Shown here one piece after another: positions 23,960 through 35,200 of a DNA stretch of 64,000 nucleotides. Within the stretch, counting starts at the first letter, position 1; each line of letters opens with the position of its first letter. Location of the stretch: NCBI RefSeq assembly GCF_963259705.1, contig NC_081840.1, positions 146,665,549-146,729,548 on the forward strand, given 5' to 3'. The DNA is from Myotis daubentonii. Its lineage: Eukaryota > Chordata > Mammalia > Chiroptera > Vespertilionidae. The notes under the pieces are model-generated. The model did not search any database. It had not been told where the DNA came from and saw nothing but the letters and a program-made list of their open reading frames with translations. A program made the translations under genes and the position numbers.

Positions 23960-24330
23960 ATGGAGACTCTCCTCTTGCGAGGCCCCTAGGTCTCCTTCTG
24001 GGTCTCCTCAGCCCAGGTACTGGATCGCATGCCCCAGCAGTGATACAGCCCTGGTGCCTGGGTCTCCTTCTGGGGCCTGGCTGTATCGCCCCCGGACCGG
24101 ATGGCGTGCCCCAGCTGCGACGCAGCCCCGGGCCCTGGGTCTCCTCAGCCTGGGCACCGGATTGCGTGCCCCAGCGGCAAAAACAGCCCCGGCGCCTGGG
24201 TCTCCTTCTGGGTCTCCTCAGCCCAGGCACTGGATTGCGTACCACAGCTGCAAGTCAGCCCCTGGCCCTGGGTCTCCTTCTGGGGCCTGGCTGCTTCGCC
24301 CCTGGGGTCCAGATGGTGTCCCCAGGCAGC
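23960..24330. repeat. GC-rich minisatellite, about 60-bp unit, in a Helitron
   Basis: Several diverged units each contain 'cctgggtctccttctgggg' or 'tctcctcagcccaggcac' followed by 'tggattgcgtgcc'. The long open frames crossing it in several phases reflect the repeat and not a protein. Confidence 0.8.
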
Positions 24331-24959
24331 TATGCAGCCTGGCCTCTGGCCCTGCCTCTGGGTGTTCTCCCATCACTGGTGATCAGTGATCTGAGAAGCC
24401 AGGCAGACATCCGCCCCCCTGCCCCACCCAGCTTCTCCCATTACTGGCCCAGGGCCGGCAAAGGCGGCCAGGTTCTCTTATCACAGAAGCCGGCAAAGGA
24501 GGCCTGGCTTTTCCGAGCAAAGGCAGCTTGGTTCTCTGGCTCTTGGCTGCCGCCTGGGTTTCCGATTGCAGTCAGTGGCAGGCAGCTTCTTCCCTCCTTC
24601 CCCTTTCGCCTCCCAGCATTGCGCCTATGTTGGCAGTTAACTGCCAATCTTAGTTGGCAGTTAATTTGCATATAGCCCTGATTAGCCAATGAAAAGGGTA
24701 TCGTCGTACGCCAATTACCATTTTTCTCTTTTATTATATAGGATAACTGGTAGCCTAGTGCACCAAATTCATGCACTGGGGTAGGGGGGGGTGAGAAAAG
24801 GGCCCCTCAGTCTGGCCTTCACTATCTCCATTCTGAGACCCCTCAGTGAATGTCCAACTACCTGTTTGTGCCCACACTTTTAACAGATAACAGCTCCATT
24901 GTTGTTTCTTTTTTATGCTTAAAACCATTGGAATTAGTAGGTATTCAAAGTGTGTATAC

Positions 24960-26030
24960 ATTTTGGGGGGACACCCTGTATATCTCTAGTCAGCAGTGAA
25001 AGAAACCAACAGCAGATTTGGAACCCCCAGACAGGGAACCTTGCTCACTCCCCACATGTCTCCCCACTTCACTTTCCACCTTCGTGGGCAGCAGGAGAAT
25101 CAACGTTTTCTCTCATTAATTCAGAAAAGCACGTCCTGTCACCCGCTGCCTGGCAGGAGTGCGCTGGGCCCCAAGCAAGCGAGGCTCAGTCAGGGCAGCC
25201 TTCGCTCATGGGTGCTGGCACCCATAGTGCATGTTCCTCCTTTACAGTCGCCCTGACTATCCCACTGTTTCACTGAGAGGACGGAATTCCTCTCCACCTC
25301 TGGGTTCTTGATCTTGAACGCTGACCGAAGGCACCTCAGTGAGGGCTGCCAGCGCCCACCAGGTGTGTCTGTCTCCACCTGCTCCTGCCTCAGCACCTGC
25401 ATTAACCCCCCAGAGGTGATCTCGTAGCTGCACTGGCCTCCATGGGAACAGGGCATCACCACTCCGCCCTCTCACTGTCACCTCACAGGCGCCCACCCTC
25501 AGCACCCAGAACACCCAGACACTCTCCAAAGGACATGAGCGCATCAGAGGGGACGTGTGCACATCCTGTGGGGGTGTCAGGCATGCTGGGGTTGATGGAA
25601 GTGCGGTGGAGAGGCGGGGGGAACTTGTGCACGCCTTGGTTTGCAACTGTTGCAGGCACGGGAGGGTGACAGTGTGCTGGGGGATGTTCGCACGCCTGGG
25701 GGGGATGTGCCCACTGGAGACCTCTGGCTTTGCAGATCCGCAAACCCCCATGGTGCGGCCAGGAGGACATCAGTCTGGCCCGCCACGGTGGCTATCCTTG
25801 CGATCCTGCACCTTCTGGGCCAGGAGGCGGATCTTGTGCAGCCACTCCTGGGTGCTGATGGCCTGCAGGCGCTACTTCAGCTCAGCCTGCAGGCTCTGCT
25901 TCGCGCACTCACAGCTGTCACCACCGCCACGTGGGGAGTACAGGCTGCCTTCCGCTGGCCTGCCTCCCCTGTCCAGAGGCTCTCTGTGCTGCTCACCTGC
26001 CCAGAGTGACAGGGTCTGGGTGGAAGCCAG
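24960..26030 (-). other. GC-rich segment inside a Helitron, possible captured gene fragment
   Basis: About 1 kb, sharply GC-richer than the locus. On the minus strand, 25905-25770 reads as a helical, charged peptide ('CECAKQSLQAELK', a stop, then 'RLQAISTQEWLHKIRLLAQK'), interrupted by the in-frame TAG. Around 25430-25260 a second stretch ('ITSGGLMQVLRQEQVE') appears. GT/AG-like dinucleotides near the edges would fit exons captured with introns. I do not recognise the source gene. Nothing intact is encoded. Confidence 0.4.
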
Positions 26031-26044
26031 GCATCCTGCCCTGC

Positions 26045-26300
26045 CCAACCCCGGCCAATCCGCCCCTGTGCAAGCTGCCGCCCCACCAGGAAGGGTCACA
26101 GATCCGGGTCCTGGGACCACGGACAGCCTCAAGCACTGCCCCCTGCCCGGCAGGGTCACAGATCCGTGTTTTGGTCCCATGGACAGACTCAAGCGCTGGC
26201 CCCCGCCTGTCAGGTCATGGATCCGGGTCCCAGACCGTGGACAGCCTCAAGTGCTGCCCCCCACCTGGCAGGGTCACAGATCCGGTCCCACACTGTGGAC
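26045..26300. repeat. About 60-bp minisatellite, 4 units, in a Helitron
   Basis: Units share 'cagggtcacagatccgg' and 'gtggacagcctcaag'. The placement inside the Helitron parallels the arrays at 10.4 and 24 kb, although the unit sequences differ. Confidence 0.85.
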
Positions 26301-26825
26301 AACCTTGCCCATTGCCGCCGGCCTTCAGTATGCAAATTAGCCGCCATCTTGTTGCTTCAGGGTGGGGGTCCCCACTGGGGTGCCTGGCCAGTCTGGGTGA
26401 GGGGCTGAGGGCCGTTTTCAGGCTGGCAGGCAACTGAGGCTCCCAGCTTCTCTGAGACCTTGGCTGCTGAAAGCAGGGATTTGGGTTTGTTTGGATTCTA
26501 TAATTGAAACACTGTTGTGATCCTGCTGGCTGAAGCCCAGCTGGTCGAAAGCAGGTTTCTGGGTTTTGTTTAACTTCTATAATTGCAACATTGTTTCTTA
26601 GAGTGCAAGCACAGAGGCCAGCAGCGGCAGGCGGGGAACCTTGGCTTCCTCCATCACTGGAGCAAGCAAGCCTCCTGTTCGCTTCAGCTGCCTGGCTGCT
26701 GGCCGCCATCTTGGTTGGCAGTTAATTTGCATATCGCCCTGATTAGCCAATGGGAAGCATGTCGGAGCTACGGTTAATTACCATGTTTGTCTATTATTAT
26801 ATAGGATTACATGTAAGTTATAAAA

Positions 26826-26955
26826 TATATAATAATAAAAGCATAATATGATAATTAGATCAGACAGCCAAACAACCTTCTGGATGACCTTCTGGACGAA
26901 GCTGCAGCTGCAAGGGCCAAGCCCCTTGCACGGATTTCATGCGTTGAGCCTCCAG
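26826..26955 (+). mobile_element. Short Helitron (about 130 bp), plus orientation
   Basis: Begins TATATAATAATAAAAGCATA, continues with the 'gacagccaaacaacc' and 'ctggatgaccttctggac' blocks of a common HeliBat subfamily, and ends with a worn hairpin (TTGCACGGATTTCATGCG) and GAGCCTCCAG. It lies 20 bases from the 5' end of the long minus-strand element, in opposite orientation. Confidence 0.7.
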
Positions 26956-27779
26956 GATATAGATAATACAAATATTCTCATGGCCACAATATTAGCAAAG
27001 AGATGTTATTTTATTTTTAATGAATGTCTTTCACTTTGTTTTATTTATTTAACCATCATACAGCGTGCTATAAATTGAGTTTGAAATTCTAGAATCATAA
27101 AACTACTTTCAAAAGTTATCACATGAGTTGATATAAGCATCATGGTGACACTTCAGACACTTAAGGCCCATTAGATCTCCCCTTACATCTACCACTAATC
27201 AAGCACCTATAATCTGACACAGGTTTCTCTGCTCACCACACATGCCTGGGAAATCTACACATTGATATGTCTGATGATAGTCATATTGAAGTAGCACAGG
27301 GGGTAAGACCCGGGAAGGACAGGGATGATATCCAGTGGATGCTGCAGCTGAGCCCATGCTACTGCTACTAATGAGGTAGCAATGGAAGAGTTGGGGTGTG
27401 GCCCCACCCTAAATTTTCTGGAAGATAAGAGAGGTCAAGCAGCATTGGTGCCTGATAATCTGCCTCTCTTTCCCGATTGCTTTCAGTGGTACCTGCAGCA
27501 AAGATGTGTCTAAGGTCTCCCAGCTATAGCACAGCAGCACCGCACCACAGCCATAGGGTGCCAGGAAGCAATATGATGGGCTACATCCCCACTACATCAC
27601 CCACTACCTCCCCCGCCACAGTGGTGGTGCTCTGAGATAAAGGCAACCAAGACAAGTGGGAACACCTGCCATCCTGATCACTTAGGCTGTGACTCCCATG
27701 ACCACAGCAGTGCCCCATAACCACCACCACCCTGGAGGCATTCAGAGAAAACAGAAACTTGTGCTGTATCCCCATCTAC

Positions 27780-28671
27780 TGGAAAACAAAAAAAGACCAT
27801 TGTCAATCTGCTGAATTGTTAAAATCAAAATGGTACCCAAATAAGAAAAAAGTTCACTATTTCAAATGCAATGGCAGAGGAACACTCTATCAAGCACATA
27901 ATCAACCAACGTAACGTGGTAACAGAAAGAAAATGAGAATGCTTCAGAATGCAAACTCTAAGTAATGAAAAATTGTGATATAAATGACAGAGAATTCAAA
28001 ATAGCACTCATGAAAAAAACTCACAAGATACAAGGAAACTCAAAAAGACAGTTCAATGAGCTCAGGTATAAAATTAATGAAAAAGGGGTACTTTACCAAA
28101 GAGATTGCAACTATAAAAAACAATGAAACAGAAATTCTGAAACTTGAAGAACTCAATAAATGAGATTGAAAACAAGTATTTCAAATACAGCAGATCATCT
28201 GGAAGAGAGAATTAGTGACCTCAAAGATAGAAATCTAGAAATTATTTTGGTGGTAGAACAGAAATAATTAAGATTTTAAAAAAATAAAACAACTCCGTGA
28301 GAACTATCTGACTCCACTAGAAACAGCAAAATAAAGATAATGGGTATCCCAGAAGGAAAAGAGCAGAATAAGGAAACAGAGAGCCTACTCAAACAATTAA
28401 TTGATGATAAATTTATAAACCTAAGGAACAAACTGGACATTCAAGTAGAAGATGGTAATAGAACACCTAATTATCTCAACACAAAAAAATACCTTCAAGA
28501 CACATTATATTAAAACTGGCAAAAATCAGTGACAGAGAAAAAAGTTTCAAGGCAGCAAAGGGAAAAAAAGACAGAAATCTACAAGCAAAACACCATCAGA
28601 TAATTATATTTTTTAGCAGAAACCATACAGGCCAGGAGAAAGTAGAATAATATATTCAAAATATTAAAGGA
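27780..28671 (+). mobile_element. Old L1 fragment with decayed ORF1, sense
   Basis: The A-rich coding-like strand shows L1 ORF1 phrases in broken frames: a coiled-coil-like region at 28000-28260, 'imgipegkeq' (28337-28366), and 'yiffsrnhtgqe' around 28600-28640. Upstream 27100-27780 may be its 5' UTR. Many stops. It ends where a Helitron begins. Confidence 0.65.
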
Positions 28672-29015
28672 CTAGTGGCCCGGTGCATGGAATTCATGCA
28701 CAGGAGGAAGGGGTGTCCCTCAGCCTTGCCTGCACCATCTCAAATCTGGGAGCCCTAAACGGGCAGTCGGACATCCCTCTCACAATCCGGGACCACTGGC
28801 TCTTAACCACTCACCTACCTGCCTGCCTGATTGCCCCTAACCACTCTGCATGCTGACCTGATCACCCCCAGCTGCCCCCTCCCCCCACCAGCCTGATAGC
28901 TCCTAATTGCCTCTGCTTCGGCTCCACCACCATGGCTTTGTTCAGAAGGACATCCGGAAGGTCTCCAGGAATATCTCGCAGTCTAATTAGCATATTACCT
29001 TTTTATTAGTATAGA
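28672..29015 (-). mobile_element. Helitron (HeliBat type), complete
   Basis: The minus-strand 3' end has GTGCATGAATTCCATGCAC and CTAG at 28675-28672. The 5' end is TCTATACTAATAAAAAGG at 29015. It sits between two L1-derived blocks. Confidence 0.87.
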
Positions 29016-29194
29016 AATTTATTTGGGTCACATTGGTTAATAAAATTAAATGTTTCAAGTGTATAATCCTATTATATGTCATCTGTATATTGCATTGTGG
29101 GCTCACCACCTTCTATCACCATATATTTGATCCCCTTTACCCTCTTCAACTGCCCCCCACTCCCCTTCTCCTCTTATAACAATCATACTTTTAA

Positions 29195-29241
29195 GCTTTT
29201 AATTTTTTTTCATTGATTCTAGAGAGAAGAAGGGGGAGAGA

Positions 29242-29289
<48 letters not shown>

Positions 29290-29428
29290 TAAACATTGAT
29301 TGGTTGTCTCCGCACGCACCCAAACAGTGATCGAACTTGCAACCTGGGTATATGTCCTGACCAAGAATTGAACCTGCCACCTTCTGGTGTTTGGGACAAT
29401 GCTACAACCGAGTCACATCAACCAGGAC
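29195..29428 (-). mobile_element. VES-type SINE with (AG)n tract
   Basis: Minus-strand head 'tggtcctggttgatgtgact', B-box 'ggttcaattcttggtcagga', and an AG tract (29230-29287) in the tail half. Inserted in the L1 3' UTR. Confidence 0.85.
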
Positions 29429-29590
29429 CATGTCTATGAGTTTTTGTTTGTTTGTTGCTTTCTGTTTTACATCCAACATAGGAGTGAAATCATATCATTC
29501 TAGTCCATTTCTGTCTGACTTATTTTGCTCAGTGTGATACTTTCAAGATCCATCCATGTTGTCACAAATGGCACTATTTCATTTTTTCTT

Positions 29591-31574
29591 TTCTTTTCTT
29601 TTTTTACTGTTCATCAGATTATTTATTCCCTTGATTTTTAGATTCACTTGTTGATAGATGTGTATTTGTTGTTCATAATTTGTATCTTTACCTTTTTCTT
29701 CTTCTTCCTCTTCTTAAAGGATACCTTTCAGCATTTCATATAATACGGGTTTGGTGGTGATGAACTTCTTTAGCTTTTTCTTATCTGTGAAGCTCTTTAT
29801 CTGGCCTTCACTTCTGAATGATAGCTTTGCTGGATAAAGTAGTCTTGGTTGCAGGTTCTTGGTATTCATCACTTTGAATATTTCTTGCCACTCCCTTCTG
29901 GCCTGCAAAGTTTCTGTTGAGAAATCAGCTGACAGTCGTATGGGTATTCCCTTGTAGGTAACTGAGTTTCTTTCTCTTGCTGCTTTTAGGATTCTCTCTT
30001 TGTCTTTTGCTCTTGGCATTTTAATTATGATGTGTCTTGGTGTGGTCCTCTTTGGATTCCTTTTGTTTGGGGTTCTCTGTGCTTCCTGGACTTGTAAGTC
30101 TATTTCTTTCACCAGGTAGGGGACGTTTTCTGTCATTATTTCTTCAAAAAGGTTTTCAATATCTTGCTCTCTCTCTTCTTCTGGCACCCCTATAATTCGG
30201 ATGTTGGTACCCTTGAAGCTGTCCCAGAGGCTCCTTACACTATCTTCATATTTTTGGATTCCTTTTTCATTTTGCTTTTCCGGTTGGGTGTTTTTTGTTT
30301 CTTCGTATTTCAAATCTTTGACTTGATTCTTGCGATCCTCGGGTCTGCTGTTGGGAGGCTGTAGAATGTTCTTTATTTCAGTCAGTGTATGCTTAATTTC
30401 TAGTTGTTCCTTTATCACAACATCGAGGGTCTCATTAGATTTCTTGAGGATCTCACTACATTTATTAGCTGTTTCACCATTCTTCTTGAAGATCTCACTA
30501 CATTTATCGGCGATCTCACCAGTCTTTTCGAGGGCCTTATTAAGTTTATCGGCGGCTTCTAGACAGTTCTTTAAAGACCTTAAAAGTATGGTTTTGAATT
30601 ATATATCCAGCAGTTTGCTTTCCTCCAATTCTGTCGTTTGTGTCCTGTTTCTTTGTCTCGGCACTTTTTATGCTTCGCTGTGTCAATAGAGTGCCTTTCT
30701 GTGCTAAGTGTCCCAATTACCTGAGGTAAACACTCTTGGTGCACCCCCTTGTGGGCTTTGTGCACAGTCTTGTTGTAATTAAGCCTTGATTGTTGTAGTT
30801 ATCACTTTGAGGAATTGACCTCCAGGCCAATTGGCTGTGAGAATTAGCTGTGTTCGCAGTGGGAGAACTTCTGTGCTGGAGACACCCCTCTGGGGCTAGA
30901 CTTGCTTCAATGGGGCTTTGGTGCTCACTGAGTCTGCCCCCTGAGTGTGTCTTTTATGGTTCCACGGAGCTGCAAACTGGATGGTCCCACTCTGACCTCT
31001 GGGCTTCCTGGCTCCTGGATCTCTAGGGAGGTGCTAATCTAGCCTTTGCCTGAGGCTATCCAGCAAAAGTCTCCCTGCAGGGCTTGGGTGGGGCGTGTCC
31101 CACGGGATCAACAGGGCAGGGTTAGCAATTATGGCTTCTCTCAGTTTTGCCCTCAGAGGCTCTGCTTCTCAGTGTCCCAGTAATCTCTGCAAGCCCCAGG
31201 GAGAGAAAGCTGCCCTAGGGTTCTGAGCGATGCCAGACCGTCCCGCTTCTCCCGTATGAGTCTGGGTCCCTAGAGACTCGCCCGGAGCTGGAGCTCAGAG
31301 CCTGAGACTCCCTCCTGATTGAAAACAACAACCTCGCCCTCAGCTGCCAGCCCGTTCCACATGCACTCCGCACCTTAGTATTTTACTTCAGCACTGCACC
31401 TCCTCTGAGTCTCGGTATGTTTTTCTCTTTCCTCCTAGTTGTAGAAATTCCACTCAGCCAGCCTTCCTGTGGTTCTGGATCATGTCCTTTCCGTCTTTTA
31501 GTTGTAATTTTGAAGTGGTTGTTCGAGACAGCAAACTCCAGTGTTTACCTATGCCGCCATCTTGGTTTCTTCCA
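29591..31574 (-). mobile_element. ORF1-only L1 ('half-L1', HAL1-like), antisense, with TSD
   Basis: An 11-bp target-site duplication CATTTTTTCTT flanks it (29580-29590 and 31575-31585). Joining the flanks restores normal antisense L1 3' sequence. On the minus strand it starts with the L1-type 'GGAAGAAACCAAGATGGCGG', has about 1.1 kb of 5' UTR, then ORF1 (best frame 30418-29714), and ends about 120 bases after ORF1 in an A-rich tail. The ORF1 frame shows a central block 'NIRIIGVPEEEREQDIENLF' and the conserved 'TPRHIIIKMPRAKDKERIL' region, both typical of the L1 RNA-binding chaperone. There is no trace of ORF2. Its start is degraded upstream of 30418, so it is unlikely to be functional. It resembles HAL1 elements known from mammals. 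Confidence 0.85.
29714..30418 (-). pseudogene. ORF1 remnant of the half-L1 (234-codon open frame)
   Basis: L1 ORF1 encodes a trimeric RNA-binding chaperone of about 330-370 residues. This frame covers the end of the coiled coil, the RRM-like domain ('RIIGVPEEEREQD', about residues 85-97) and the C-terminal domain ('RLSADFSTETLQARREWQEI', about 160-180). The N-terminal part lies upstream in 30700-30420, out of frame or interrupted by stops. Repeated 'gatctcactacatttat' units at 30447-30545 lie in the coiled-coil coding part. Confidence 0.8.
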
Positions 31575-34500
31575 CATTTTTTCTTATGGCTGAGTATTCC
31601 ATTGTGTATATGAACCACTTCGTTATCCAATCATCCATGGAAGAATAGTTAGGTTGTTTCCATGTCTTGACTACAGTAAATAATGCTGCAATTAACATAG
31701 CAGTAAATATATTTATGAATAATTGTTTTCCATTTTGGAGGATAAATACCCTAAAGAGAGACTGCTATGTGAGATGATAGTTGCATTTCTTAAATTTTTG
31801 AGGAACTTCCCTGCTGTTTTCTATAGCACTGTATCAGTTTACATTTCCACCAGTAGTGTATGAGGTTCCCTTTACTCCATCTCCTCTCTCACATTTGCTA
31901 TTTCTTGTCTTGTTGATTATAGCCATTCTAAAATGTATGAGGTGGTATCTCATTGTGTTTTTGATTTGCATTTCTCTACTAGTGAAGTTGAGCATTTTCC
32001 CATAGATATGTTGGCCATTAATATGTATTCTTAAGAGAAATATCTGTTCAGATCCTTTGCCCAATTTTTAATTGGATTGTTTGTTTTGTTGTTACTGGGT
32101 TTTATGAGTTCTTTATATATTCTTGATATTAGCCTCTTAAAAGAGGTATTGTTGCAAATATTTTCTGCAATTTGTTGGTTGCCCTTTTGTTTTACTGATT
32201 TTTTATTTTTTACTAGGCAAATCTATTTAGTTTGATATGGCTCCATTCATATATATATATATATATTTTTACTTCTCTTGCCTCTGGGGTCAAATTTATA
32301 AAATCTTCTCTGACACCCAAGTCCATAAGTTTACTACCTATTTTTTTCTTGTGTATACTTTATTGTTTCAAGTCTTATGTTTAGGTCTTTGATCCATTTT
32401 GAGTTAATTTTTGTATATGGTATCAAATAGCAGTCTAGTTTCATTATTTTGCATATGGCTTTCTATTTCCCCGAATCATTTTTTAAAGAGGCTTTCTTTT
32501 TTTTTTCTTTCCATTGTCAGTTTTTGGCTCCTGTATTGAAAATTAGTTATATATATATATATATATATATATTGATTTCTGGGCTCTCAATTCTATCCCA
32601 TCTGTCTGTGTGTCTGTTTTTCTGGAAGTGCCACACTGTTTTGATTATTGTAGCTTTGTAGTACAACTTGAGATCAGAGAGTGTGATAACTCTGGACTGT
32701 TTGCCCCGTACCATGATTGATTTGGCGATTTGGAGTCTTTTGTGGTCCCATACAAATTTGCTTATTTTTAAATTCTATTTATTTGGAAAATTCCAATAGG
32801 ATTTTGATGGGGATTGCATTAAATGTGTATATTGATTTAGGTAATATGGCAATTTTAACTATGTTAATTCTTCTAATCCATAAATATGAAATGTATTTAC
32901 ATTTCTTGTGTCTCTAATTTTTTTTCAATAATTTCTCACAGTTTTCAGTATATAGGTCATTCACATCTTTGTTAAGTTTATTCCTAGATATTTTATTCTT
33001 TTTGTTGCAATTGAAAATTTAATTTTTTTTATTTTTTTCTGAAATTTTATTGTTAGTATATAAGAATGCAATGGATTTTTGTACATAATTTTGTATACTA
33101 CAACCTTTCTAAAATTTATTGTTTCTAATAGCTGTTTAGTAATGTCTTTAGAATTTTCTACATAAGAACTATGTTATACACAAATAGTGACAATTTTACT
33201 TCTTCATCCTAAATCTGAATGCTTTTTAGTTCTTTCTCTTGACTGATTGTGCCGGCTAGGACTTCCAGGACTATGTTGAATAACAGTGGTTAGAGTAGGC
33301 ATCCTTGTTCCTGATCTTTGAGAAAAAGCTTTCAGTTTTTCACCGTTTGTTATATTAGCTGAGAGTTTGTAATATATGGTCTTTACGTTGAGAAACTGTC
33401 CTTTACTACCCGTTTTATTGAGTGTTTTAATCATAAATGGATGTTATAAATTGTCAAGTGATTTTTCTGCATCTATTGATATGATCAGTGATCATGTGAT
33501 TTGTATCCTTTATTTTGTTAATGTGGTGTATCACATTGATTGATTTGCATATGCTGAACCATTTTTATTCCCCTTGAACCTCACTTGATCAGGACTGGTA
33601 TCTTTTCTAATGTATTGGTGGATTCTATTTGCTAGTATTTTGTTTAGGATTTTTGCATGTATATTCATCAGAGACATTTATTTGTAATTTTTTCCGTGTT
33701 TTCCTTGTCAGGTTTTGGTATCAGGGATGTTTTTCTCAAAATGAGTTAGGGAATATTGCTTATTTTTCATTTTTTTAAGAACAGTTTGAGAAATGTAGAT
33801 ATTAAGTATTTGAATGTTTGCTAGAATTCGCTAGTGAAGCCATCTTGTCCTCTCACTTTTTGGGCAGTTTTTGATGACTGTTTCAATTTTCTTAGTGTTA
33901 ATTGTTCTATTTATATCATCCAGTTCTTCATGATTGTTTAGAAAGGTTATTCATTTCTTAGAACTTGTACATTTCTTCCAGTTTATAGGTTTTCATAGTA
34001 TTCTTGTACAGTCCTTTGTATTTCTGACATGTCTATTATAACTTCTTTCATTTCTAATTTTGTGTATTTGAGTTTTTTAAAATTTTTCCTTAGTGAGTCT
34101 AGCCAGAGGTTTGTCAATTTTATTAATCTTTTCAAAGAGCCAGCTTTTTGTTTCTTTAATTTTTATTGTCTTTTTGTGGTCTATTTTCTTTAATTCTGCC
34201 CTAATTTTCATTATTCCCTTCCTTCTTCTTAATGGTCTATATTTGTTTTTCTTTTTCTAGTTCTTTAAGGTGAAATGTTACATTGTTTAGTTGAGGTTTT
34301 TCTTATTTCCTGATATAGGCCTCTAATGATACAAACTTCCCTCTTATTATCACTTTTTTCTGTGTCCTCCAAATTTTGGCATGTCATATTGTTATTCTTA
34401 TTTGTCTCTATGTGTCTTTTAGTCTCTTCTATTATTTCTTTTTGACACAGTTATTGTTTAGTAGCATGTTGTTTAAGCTCCACATATTTCTATTTTTTCC

Positions 34501-34869
34501 CCCCACTTTTTTTTTTTTTTTTTTTTTTGCAATTGAGTTCCAATTTTAAAGCATTGTGGTTGAAGAATATGCTTGGTATGATTTCAGTATTTCAAATTTG
34601 AGGTGCTAGTTCTGTGTCTCAACATATGATCTATCCTTGAGAATGTTTAATGTGCACTAGAGAAAATGTATATTCTGGTGTTCTGAGATGAAAAACTGTA
34701 AATATTGATGAAGCCCATTTGGTCTAACATTTCATTTGTAGGCAATAGTTTCTTACTTTTTAATTATAGTTTACATTCATTATTATTTTATTCTGTGTTA
34801 GTTTCAGAAAACAGCATAGTGGTTAGATAATCATGTGCTTTATAGCATATTCTCCCTGATATTTCAAAT

Positions 34870-34976
34870 ACTCACCTGGCCTCAGCTGGCCCTCGCAGCG
34901 CTGGCTTCGTCCGGAAGATCGTCTGGATGGTTGTTCTGCTGTTCTAACTAGCATATTAGCTCTTTCTTATATAGGA
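34870..34976 (-). mobile_element. Helitron 5' fragment
   Basis: Minus strand begins TCCTATATAAGAAAGAGCTA at 34976 and continues with 'ccatccagacgatcttccgg', the same subfamily as 26826-26955. No 3' hairpin follows, so it is truncated. Confidence 0.75.
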
Positions 34977-35200
34977 TTATTGACTATATTCCTTATGCTG
35001 TAATTCACATCCCTATGACTATTCTGTAACTACCGTGTTGTAATTCTTAATTTCATCCAGTCCCCAGCCTCTTTCCCCTCTGCCAACTGTCAGTCTATTC
35101 TCTGTAACTATGAGTCTGTTTATATTTTGTTTGTTATGCTAAGTGAAATAAGTCAGACAGAGAAAGGTAAATACAAGATGATTTCACTTATATGTTAACA
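34977..35200 (+). mobile_element. L1 3' piece in sense orientation
   Basis: 'atgctaagtgaaataagtca' at 35139 and 'aagatgatttcacttatatg' match the sense L1 end at 51880-51940. It lies inside an otherwise antisense L1, perhaps by 5' inversion or a separate insertion. Confidence 0.6.

Larger units (their letters stand above)
22299..24743 (-). mobile_element. Long Helitron candidate (about 2.4 kb) enclosing a TFPT retrocopy
   Basis: On the minus strand the 5' terminus is TCCTATATAATAAAAGAG at 24743 (A before it) and the next downstream Helitron 3' terminus is at 22302-22299 (hairpin with 'gtgcacaaatttttgtgcac', then CTAG before T). Between them lie HeliBat head sequence (24743-24400), a GC-rich minisatellite (about 24320-23960), a promoter-like segment, a processed TFPT copy, an LTR fragment, an old repeat (22580-22730) and HeliBat 3' sequence (22500-22299). 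One element with captured cargo is the simplest reading. The alternative is a truncated Helitron plus later insertions. No Rep/helicase coding was seen. Confidence 0.6.
24747..26806 (-). mobile_element. Second long Helitron candidate (about 2.06 kb) with unidentified cargo
   Basis: The minus-strand 5' terminus is TCCTATATAATAATAGAC at 26806, preceded by A. The 3' hairpin (24764-24780, GTGCATGAATTTGGTGCAC) and a CCAG-mutated terminus are at 24750-24747, only three bases from the neighbouring Helitron. 26806-26330 is HeliBat head sequence very like 11413-10880. 26300-26040 is a minisatellite. 26030-24960 is GC-rich DNA not shared with other Helitrons here. Confidence 0.7.

Noticed and set aside
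24040..24675. A 211-codon open frame on the plus strand
   Set aside because: Lies over a GC-rich minisatellite and Helitron head; no domain, several phases open.
25555..26340. A 261-codon plus-strand frame as a gene
   Set aside because: Overlaps minisatellite and Helitron sequence; low-complexity and without a domain.
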